A DNA stretch of 12,868 nucleotides. Source: an uncultured Gemmatimonadota bacterium (GTDB taxonomy: Bacteria; Gemmatimonadota; Gemmatimonadetes; Longimicrobiales; Gaopeijiaceae). The stretch is from positions 1 to 12,868 of the forward strand of contig CAKZOQ010000212.1 in the NCBI GenBank assembly GCA_937136445.1. The letters run 5' to 3'. Under the pieces are notes generated by a model that saw only the letters and a list, made by a program, of their open reading frames with translations, did no database searches and was not told where the DNA came from. Made by a program: the position numbers and the translations under genes. Shown in pieces: positions 6,660-12,868 of the stretch (positions are counted from its first letter, which is position 1; the number at the start of each line of letters is the position of its first letter).

Positions 6660-7885
6660 TCCGCGATCCGCTGGCGCTGACGGCTCTCATCGCCCTCACC
6701 ACCTGGGCGGCCTTCGCGCTGGAACGACGGGTGCCGGCAGCGGGGACGCTGGGCGCCTCCCTCCTGGCCCTGATCCTGGGGGCGCTTCTCTCCAATACCG
6801 GTGTCGTCCCTGCGACCTCACCGGTCTACGACCTCATCGCGGGGCCGGGAACCATGCTGGCCATCGCCTGGCTCCTCCTGGCGGTGAACGTGGGCGACCT
6901 GAAGACGGCGGGGCCCCGGATGCTCGGGGCCTTCGGGCTGGCCCTGGCGGGGACGGCGCTGGGGGCCTTCGTGGGCGCGCTGGTCTTCGCCGACTTCCTC
7001 GGAGAGAACACCTGGCGCCTGGCGGGGACCCTCACCGGCACCTACAGCGGCGGCTCCCTGAACTTCGTGGCGGTGGGCACCGGCGTCGGGCTCCCGGCCC
7101 AGCTCTTCGCCGGGGCCACCGCCGCCGACGCCCTCACCACGGGACTCTGGCTCGGCGCATGCCTCCTGCTCCCGATCTGGCTGGCCCGCTTCTACCCGGC
7201 CGTCCCGGACGCCGCCACTCGCCCCCTGGGGCCCCGCGGGGACGCAGCGGAGGGCGAAGAACCTCGCGAGTCCACGAGGGACGAGCGCCTGGCTCGCCAT
7301 CCCTTCTTCCGGACCGCGGCCCTCTCCACGCTGGATCTGGCCATCCTCGCCGCCGTGGGGTTGGTGCTCCTGGCCGCCGCCCAGGCCACCGCCACCGCGC
7401 TTGCCGGCTCGGCCGAGGGGGGAGCCATCCCCGGATGGGTGGGCTCGATCCCGGCGGTGCTCTGGCTCACCACCTTCGCCCTCATCGCGGGCCACACACC
7501 GGGCCTCGCCCGCCGGGCCGGCGCCCTCCAGCTCGGCAACCTCGCGCTTCATTTCTTCTTCGTGGTCATCGGGATCTGGTCCCGGGTCTCGGAGATCGTC
7601 GCCGTGGGAGTGGAGGTCTTCCTCTACACCCTCCTGGTGGTGGGCGTCCACGGCGTGGTGGTCTACGGGGTGGGACGGCTGGTGCGGATGGACCCGGGCT
7701 CGCTGGCGGTGGCGTCGCAGGCGGCGGTGGGTGGACCCTCGTCTGCGCTGGCGGTGGCGGTGTCCCGGCGCTGGCCGGGCTTCGTCCTGCCGGGAATCAT
7801 CGTGGGGCTGGTCGGGTACGCCGTGGGGAACTACCTGGGATTCGGCGTGGCCTACCTTGTACGGGGGCTCGAAATCGGGCTATGA
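6656..7885 (+). CDS. DUF819 (YjcL-like) multi-pass membrane protein
   Basis: The GTG at 6656, overlapping the preceding stop as GTGA, gives a 409-residue protein of normal length for the DUF819 family. It is strongly hydrophobic, with about ten predicted membrane helices (for example 5-22, 31-48, 65-80, 89-112, 159-176, 225-250, 264-281, 294-309, 317-342, 374-400). The family signature GTYSGGSLNFVAVGTG (128-143) is present, with a second glycine-rich re-entrant-like segment AVGGPSSALAVA (357-368). A charged cytoplasmic loop (about 182-216) separates the two halves, as in transporters with inverted repeats. DUF819 proteins are thought to be transporters but no substrate is established. An upstream in-frame extension through the LOG gene is possible but would add non-family sequence, so the GTG start is preferred. 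Confidence 0.9.
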   Translation: MIRDPLALTALIALTTWAAFALERRVPAAGTLGASLLALILGALLSNTGVVPATSPVYDLIAGPGTMLAIAWLLLAVNVGDLKTAGPRMLGAFGLALAGTALGAFVGALVFADFLGENTWRLAGTLTGTYSGGSLNFVAVGTGVGLPAQLFAGATAADALTTGLWLGACLLLPIWLARFYPAVPDAATRPLGPRGDAAEGEEPRESTRDERLARHPFFRTAALSTLDLAILAAVGLVLLAAAQATATALAGSAEGGAIPGWVGSIPAVLWLTTFALIAGHTPGLARRAGALQLGNLALHFFFVVIGIWSRVSEIVAVGVEVFLYTLLVVGVHGVVVYGVGRLVRMDPGSLAVASQAAVGGPSSALAVAVSRRWPGFVLPGIIVGLVGYAVGNYLGFGVAYLVRGLEIGL

Positions 7886-7898
7886 TTCATGGCTCTAC

Positions 7899-7912
7899 CC
7901 CCGGCGAAGGGG
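7899..7912 (+). terminator. Short hairpin just after the DUF819 gene
   Basis: CCCC (7899-7902) pairs with GGGG (7909-7912) around the 6-base loop GGCGAA, beginning 14 bases after the DUF819 stop. The bases that follow (CTTGTCCTG) are not a T run, so this is a weak terminator candidate only. Confidence 0.25.
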
Positions 7913-7951
7913 CTTGTCCTGTGCGGCTGAGACACCTGCCGAACCGGTAGA

Positions 7952-7961
7952 CGTTCGAACG
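7952..7961. promoter_or_regulatory. Perfect 10-bp palindrome in the leader of the lipA-pdh operon (possible operator)
   Basis: CGTTCGAACG is its own reverse complement and lies 66 bases before the lipA start. Three bases further on, TGTAAT (7964-7969) matches the -10 hexamer TATAAT at five of six positions, but no good -35 sits at the right distance. A dimeric repressor or activator could bind here; no regulator gene is visible nearby. Both elements are seen in the sequence; function is inference. Confidence 0.35.
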
Positions 7962-8014
7962 ACTGTAATCGCTTCCTCTGCAAGGGACCCGCGTCCTTCG
8001 GGGAGGCTGTGTGC

Positions 8015-8021
8015 GAGGAGG
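8015..8021 (+). promoter_or_regulatory. Strong ribosome-binding site fixing the lipA start
   Basis: GAGGAGG lies six bases before GTG at 8028-8030. It decides for this GTG, because the frame is open far upstream and the first methionine in the usual family position would be well inside the protein. Confidence 0.75.
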
Positions 8022-8027
8022 TCCTCC

Positions 8028-9161
8028 GTGACCGATACCGCGACCCGCCCGCCCCGGGACGAGACCGTCTCGGGCGAGGCCGAGGCGCCTCGAGGCTACG
8101 CCCCGTCCGGAAAGGACACCGGGGTGGTGAAGCCCAAGGGGACCTCGAAGATCCGAGCCCACGAGGGCCTGGAGACCGTCGACATCCGCGCCCGGAAGCC
8201 TTCGTGGCTGAAGGTCCGCTCCCCCGGTGGGGACAACTACCGCAAGCTCAAGCATCTCATGCGGGAGGAGTCCCTCCACACCGTCTGTGAAGAGGCGGGG
8301 TGCCCCAACATCGGTGAGTGCTGGGAGGCGGGAACCGCCACCTTCATGATCCTCGGAGACGTGTGCACCCGGGCCTGCAAGTACTGCGGGGTCGCCCACG
8401 GGATGCCCACCGAGCTCGATGAGGACGAGCCCCGCCGCGTTGCCGGTACGGTGGCCCGGATGGAGCTGGAGCACGTCGTCATCACCAGTGTGAACCGGGA
8501 CGAACTCGAGGACGGTGGCGCCGGGATCTACGCGGAGACCATCCGCCAGATCCATGCTGCGGTCCCGGGTTGCTCCGTGGAGGTCCTCATCCCCGACTTC
8601 AAGGGGAACGAAGACGCCCTGGGCACGGTGGTGGACGCCGAGCCCCAGATCCTGGGGCACAACCTGGAGACGGTGGAGCGCCTCCACCCCGACGTACGGC
8701 CCGGCGGCCGCTACTGGCGGTCCATCTCCTTCCTGGGCGCGGTGAAGAAGCTCCGCCCGGAGATGCTCACCAAGACGGGCATCATCCTGGGCATGGGCGA
8801 GCGGCCGGAGGAGATCCGACAGGCCATGGTGGACCTCCGGGAGGCTTCGGTGGACATCCTGACCCTGGGCCAGTATCTCCGTCCGTCGCCCATGCACATT
8901 CCGGTGGCGCGGTGGGTGACCCCCGACGAGTTCGCCGAGTGGAAGCGGGTGGGTGAGGAGGAGCTGGGCTTCCGGCACGTGGAGTCGGGCCCACTGGTCC
9001 GTTCCAGCTACCACGCCAAGGATCAGGCCCGCGAGGTGGTGGCCGGCGGCCCCGGCGCCATCACCGACGTCATGGAGGCCGACATCCCCGCCCCTGCCGA
9101 GATGAAGCTGAACCTGGTACAGATCGAGCTGGATCGCCCCGGCTCCGACGAGGACGCGTAG
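8028..9161 (+). CDS. lipA: Lipoyl synthase LipA (radical SAM)
   Basis: LipA inserts two sulfur atoms into protein-bound octanoyl groups, making the lipoyl cofactor of 2-oxoacid dehydrogenases and the glycine cleavage system. The 377-residue product shows both [4Fe-4S] motifs: the auxiliary cluster CEEAGCPNIGEC (C87, C92, C98) and the radical SAM motif CTRACKYC (C113, C117, C120). The C-terminal RSSYHA (325-330) supplies the serine ligand of the auxiliary cluster. Other family markers are TSVNRDELEDGGA (153-165) and GIILGMGE (251-258). It is longer than most LipA proteins (about 300 residues), mainly through an extra ~50-residue hydrophilic, Pro/Glu-rich N-terminus. The GTG start is set by a strong ribosome-binding site. 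pdhA starts five bases after its stop, so the cofactor-making enzyme is probably co-transcribed with the pyruvate dehydrogenase genes that need it. Confidence 0.97.
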   Translation: MTDTATRPPRDETVSGEAEAPRGYAPSGKDTGVVKPKGTSKIRAHEGLETVDIRARKPSWLKVRSPGGDNYRKLKHLMREESLHTVCEEAGCPNIGECWEAGTATFMILGDVCTRACKYCGVAHGMPTELDEDEPRRVAGTVARMELEHVVITSVNRDELEDGGAGIYAETIRQIHAAVPGCSVEVLIPDFKGNEDALGTVVDAEPQILGHNLETVERLHPDVRPGGRYWRSISFLGAVKKLRPEMLTKTGIILGMGERPEEIRQAMVDLREASVDILTLGQYLRPSPMHIPVARWVTPDEFAEWKRVGEEELGFRHVESGPLVRSSYHAKDQAREVVAGGPGAITDVMEADIPAPAEMKLNLVQIELDRPGSDEDA

Positions 9162-9166
9162 GAATC

Positions 9167-10321
9167 ATGGCACAGACCACTGCTGAGCCGGACCAGAATG
9201 CGGAGCAGGCCGAGGAGGCCGCCCCCGACATCAACAGCGCACGGGCCGCCGACGGCCATCGCTGGGAGACCCGCGACGTCGAGGACCCGTTCGACCACTT
9301 CGGCATCCCGGCGGAGGACGCCCGGGGCCTCCTCGCCGACATGCTCCTCTACCGCCGGTTCGAGGAGAAGGCCGAGGAAGCCTACGCCATCGGGAAGATC
9401 GGGGGCTTCTGTCACCTCCACATCGGGCAGGAGGCCGCGGCAGCGGGCTGCATCAAGCCCCTCCGGAGCGAAGACTACGTGGTGACGGCCTACCGGGACC
9501 ACACCCAGGCGCTGGCCAAGGGCGTGGAGCCGGAAGCGGTCATGGCCGAGCTCTACGGCCGACGGGACGGTGCGTCCGGCGGGAAGGGCGGTTCGATGCA
9601 CATCTTCGACAAGTCGGTGCGCTTCATGGGCGGGCACGGCATCGTCGGTGGACAGATCCCGCTGGCCGCCGGCATCGGGTGGAAGGTCCACTACCGCGAG
9701 GAGGACGAGGTCGTCGTCTGCTTCATGGGCGACGCCGCCGTGAACCAGGGCGCCTTCCACGAGACGCTGAACATGTCGGCGATCTGGCAGCTCCCGGTGA
9801 TCTACGTGGTGGAGAACAACGCCTACGGGATGGGCACGGCCTTCAAGCGCGTCTCCAAGCTCTCCGTGGCGGACCGGGGGAAGGGGTACGGCATTCCCTG
9901 CAGCTCCGTGGACGGCCAGGACGTGCTGGCGACCTACGCCCACTTCCGGGACCTGGTGGCCGGGGTGCGGGAGCAGGGTGGCCCTCGCTACGTGGACGTC
10001 CAGACCTACCGGTTCCGGGGCCATTCCATGTCCGATCCGGTCTCCGGCACCTACCGCTCCAAGGCGGAGGTGAAGTCGGCCACCGAGCACGACGACCCCA
10101 TCGCTCTCCTGCGGGATCGCCTCATGGACGCCGACGAGCTGGACCAGGAGGCGCTGGAGGAGATGGACGCCGACGCTCGGGAGACGGCCTCCGCGGCGGC
10201 GGACTTCGCCGACGAATCACCGCCCCCGGATCCCGAGGCCCTCTACACCCACGTCTGGGCCGAGGTGAACGAACACGGCCGGCTCTTCTTCGACGGCCGG
10301 GATCGGCCGGAGGGACTCTAG
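9167..10321 (+). CDS. pdhA: Pyruvate dehydrogenase E1 component, alpha subunit
   Basis: The E1alpha2beta2 enzyme decarboxylates pyruvate with thiamine diphosphate and passes the acetyl group to the E2 lipoyl arm. The 384-residue product has the thiamine-diphosphate/metal motif starting GDAAVNQG (188-195) and closing with ENN (216-218), followed by AYGMGT (219-224). Further E1alpha features are YRRFEEKAEE (62-71), HIGQEA (85-90), YRDHTQAL (109-116), GGHGIVGGQIPLAAG (155-169) and the phosphorylation-loop region YRFRGHSMSDP (281-291). The pattern YGMGT and RGHSMSDP favours pyruvate over branched-chain 2-oxoacid dehydrogenase. An unusual acidic N-terminal extension (about residues 1-40) precedes the family core. 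The ATG lies five bases after the lipA stop with AGGA overlapping that stop. pdhB starts one base after its own stop. Confidence 0.95.
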   Translation: MAQTTAEPDQNAEQAEEAAPDINSARAADGHRWETRDVEDPFDHFGIPAEDARGLLADMLLYRRFEEKAEEAYAIGKIGGFCHLHIGQEAAAAGCIKPLRSEDYVVTAYRDHTQALAKGVEPEAVMAELYGRRDGASGGKGGSMHIFDKSVRFMGGHGIVGGQIPLAAGIGWKVHYREEDEVVVCFMGDAAVNQGAFHETLNMSAIWQLPVIYVVENNAYGMGTAFKRVSKLSVADRGKGYGIPCSSVDGQDVLATYAHFRDLVAGVREQGGPRYVDVQTYRFRGHSMSDPVSGTYRSKAEVKSATEHDDPIALLRDRLMDADELDQEALEEMDADARETASAAADFADESPPPDPEALYTHVWAEVNEHGRLFFDGRDRPEGL

Positions 10322-10322
10322 C

Positions 10323-11299
10323 ATGGCCTCCATGACCTATCGCGCGGCCCTCAACGAGGCCCTGCGTGAGGAGATGGAACGCGACCCCGACGTCTTCCTC
10401 ATGGGCGAGGAGGTGGCCGAGTACGACGGCGCCTACAAGGTCTCCAAGGGCCTCCTGGACGAGTTCGGCGAGCGCCGGGTGGTGGACTCCCCCATCAGCG
10501 AGCTGGGCTTCGGCGGGTTGGGGGTGGGGGCCGCCATGGCTGGACTGCGTCCGGTCATCGAGTTCATGACCTTCAACTTCGCCTTCCTGGCCATCGACCA
10601 GGTCATCAACGCCGCCGCCAAGATGTACTACATGAGCAACGGCCAATTCCCCATGCCCGTGGTCTTCCGGGGGCCCACCGGGGCGGCGCTCCAGCTCTCG
10701 GCCCAGCACTCCCAGGCCTGCGAGACCTACTACGCCCACGCGCCGGGCTGCAAGGTGGTCACGCCGGCCACTCCGGCGGACGCCAAGGGGCTGCTCAAGG
10801 CCTCCATCCGGGACGATGATCCGGTGGCGTTCATGGAGGGCGAGCTCCTCTACAACTTCAAGGGGGAGGTCCCGGAGGACGACGACTTCGTCATCCCCCT
10901 GGGGAAGGCGGAGGTGAAGCGGGAGGGAGCCGACGTCTCCATCATCACCCACGGCAAGATGCTCCACGTCGCCCTCCAGGCGGCCAACAAGCTGGAGGAG
11001 GATGGCGTGGAGGCGGAGGTCCTGGATCTGCGCACCGTCCGACCGCTGGACGTGGACGCCATCCTGGAGACGGTGAAGAAGACGAACCGGGCCGTGTACC
11101 TGGAGGAAGGCTGGAGCTTTCTGGGGGTGGGCGCCCAGGTGGTGACCCTCATCCAGGAGGAGGCCTTCGACTGGCTCGACGCCCCGGTCCTGCGGGTCAC
11201 CCAGGCCGACGTCCCCATGCCCTACGCCAAGAACCTCGAGCAACTCGCCAAGCCCAACGCGGATCGCGTGGTGGACGCGTGCAACAAGGTGCTCTACCG

Positions 11300-11303
<4 letters not shown>
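10323..11303 (+). CDS. pdhB: Pyruvate dehydrogenase E1 component, beta subunit
   Basis: The 326-residue product completes the E1 heterotetramer and contributes to the thiamine-diphosphate site. It has the E1beta markers MGEEVAEYDGAYKVSKGL (27-44), SPISELGFGGLGVGAA (56-71) with the glutamate expected to activate the cofactor (E60), FMTFNFAFLAIDQVINAAAK (81-100), and FRGPTGAALQLSAQHSQ (115-131) with H129. The C-terminal transketolase-like domain shows DLRTVRPLD (237-245) and the VTQADVPMPYAKNLE region. EYDGAYKVS is typical of pyruvate rather than branched-chain enzymes. Length is normal. GGAGGG at 10309-10314 is a good ribosome-binding site eight bases before the ATG. The stop overlaps the pdhC start (ATGA), consistent with translational coupling and balanced E1/E2 synthesis. 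Confidence 0.96.
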
Positions 11304-12625
<1,322 letters not shown>

Positions 12626-12642
12626 GGGCCCCGAGACGGCCT

Positions 12643-12670
12643 CCGCGAATCCTCGCGGTGGTTCCTTCGT
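12643..12670 (+). terminator. Candidate terminator of the lipA-pdhABC operon
   Basis: Seventeen bases after the pdhC stop, CCGCGA (12643-12648) pairs perfectly with TCGCGG (12653-12658) around the 4-base loop ATCC. It is followed by TGGTTCCTTCGT, which is T-enriched but interrupted, so it is an imperfect intrinsic terminator. Confidence 0.45.
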
Positions 12671-12675
12671 AGTGT

Positions 12676-12704
12676 GGTCCGGGGCCGAGGATCGGCCCCG
12701 GACC
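12676..12704 (+). terminator. Very stable 13-bp perfect hairpin
   Basis: The arm GGTCCGGGGCCGA (12676-12688) is the exact reverse complement of TCGGCCCCGGACC (12692-12704), with a 3-base loop GGA. No T run follows (CAGCCCTCGGG). It may back up the terminator just upstream, stabilise the 3' end of the pdh transcript, or act in the leader of the next gene, which starts 22 bases later. Confidence 0.5.
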
Positions 12705-12712
12705 CAGCCCTC

Positions 12713-12718
12713 GGGAGG
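12713..12718 (+). promoter_or_regulatory. Ribosome-binding site of the last, partial gene
   Basis: GGGAGG lies eight bases before the ATG at 12727, supporting it as a real start. It begins eight bases after the end of the 13-bp hairpin stem, so RNA folding there could influence ribosome access. Confidence 0.55.
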
Positions 12719-12726
12719 ATGGAGCC

Positions 12727-12868
12727 ATGCACGACGAATTCGAACGCGCCCTAGGCGTCCGCCGCCGACGCGGCCTTTCGCCCCTCGGATGGATCGGCGT
12801 CGGCCTCCTGACGCTGATGGTCCTGGGCGCCACCGGCGCGGTCCTGGCCTATCGGATGGTGAGCCAGG
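12727..12868 (+). CDS. Small membrane-anchored protein, N-terminal part (3' truncated by window edge)
   Basis: Only the first 47 codons are visible. The protein starts MHDEFERALGVRRRRGLSPL and continues with a hydrophobic helix, about residues 21-42 (GWIGVGLLTLMVLGATGAVLAY). The arginine cluster at 12-15 before the helix suggests that the N-terminus stays in the cytoplasm and the rest is extracytoplasmic, as in a signal-anchor protein. There is no obvious cleavage site. I do not recognise the family and the function is unknown. It is separated from the pdh operon by two hairpins, so it probably forms a separate transcription unit, although a promoter was not identified. Confidence 0.65.
   Translation, partial: MHDEFERALGVRRRRGLSPLGWIGVGLLTLMVLGATGAVLAYRMVSQ

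Noticed and set aside
7909..7988. TPP-riboswitch-like pieces in order (GGGG, CTGAGA, GAACC, TAAT, AGGGA) before lipA
   Set aside because: The core segment after GAACC (normally a TGATC-like stretch and short hairpin before TAAT) does not fit, the spacing is too long and the helices do not form as expected. Chance match is more likely; a covariance-model search with the TPP family would settle it.

Overview
This is a G+C-rich (roughly 70%) bacterial chromosome segment with densely packed genes, several 4-base start/stop overlaps and frequent GTG starts. The protein families point to a diderm bacterium: there is an outer-membrane beta-barrel protein ending in phenylalanine, a bactofilin with an M23 peptidase, and an E1alpha/E1beta-type pyruvate dehydrogenase. 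Overall style suggests Gemmatimonadota or a similar high-GC diderm phylum. That placement is inference, because no rRNA or other marker gene is present. Nothing indicates a recent mobile element: I see no transposase, integrase, tRNA, CRISPR array or phage gene.

Left region (1-1876). The window opens inside parB, whose stop overlaps the start of a membrane-anchored M23 (LytM) peptidase. A bactofilin gene follows 15 bases later. Together these look like a chromosome-segregation and cell-shape cluster. The next 259 bases hold no gene. Their core is only about 46% G+C and carries a one-strand cluster of DnaA-box-like nonamers, including two exact TTTTCCACA. Next to parB, this is a good candidate for the chromosomal replication origin (oriC), and it is the most interesting element in the window.

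Middle region (1877-7885). A Nif3/DUF34 metal-binding protein is followed, convergently, by the only minus-strand gene. That gene encodes an exported, probably outer-membrane beta-barrel protein with surface-antigen (D15-like) motifs but no visible POTRA repeats. Divergent from it run a double zinc-ribbon membrane protein, a LOG-family (TIGR00730) nucleotide phosphoribohydrolase and a DUF819 multi-pass membrane protein. The last two overlap by 4 bases.

Right region (7886-12868). A 142-base leader contains a perfect 10-bp palindrome and a -10-like hexamer. It precedes a tight operon: lipA (lipoyl synthase), pdhA, pdhB and pdhC (pyruvate dehydrogenase E1alpha, E1beta and E2). LipA builds the lipoyl cofactor that the E2 lipoyl domain needs, so the cluster pairs an enzyme with its cofactor maturation. 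No E3 (dihydrolipoamide dehydrogenase) gene is visible. After pdhC come two hairpins, one of them with a perfect 13-bp stem, and then the start of a small membrane-anchored protein of unknown function that runs off the window.
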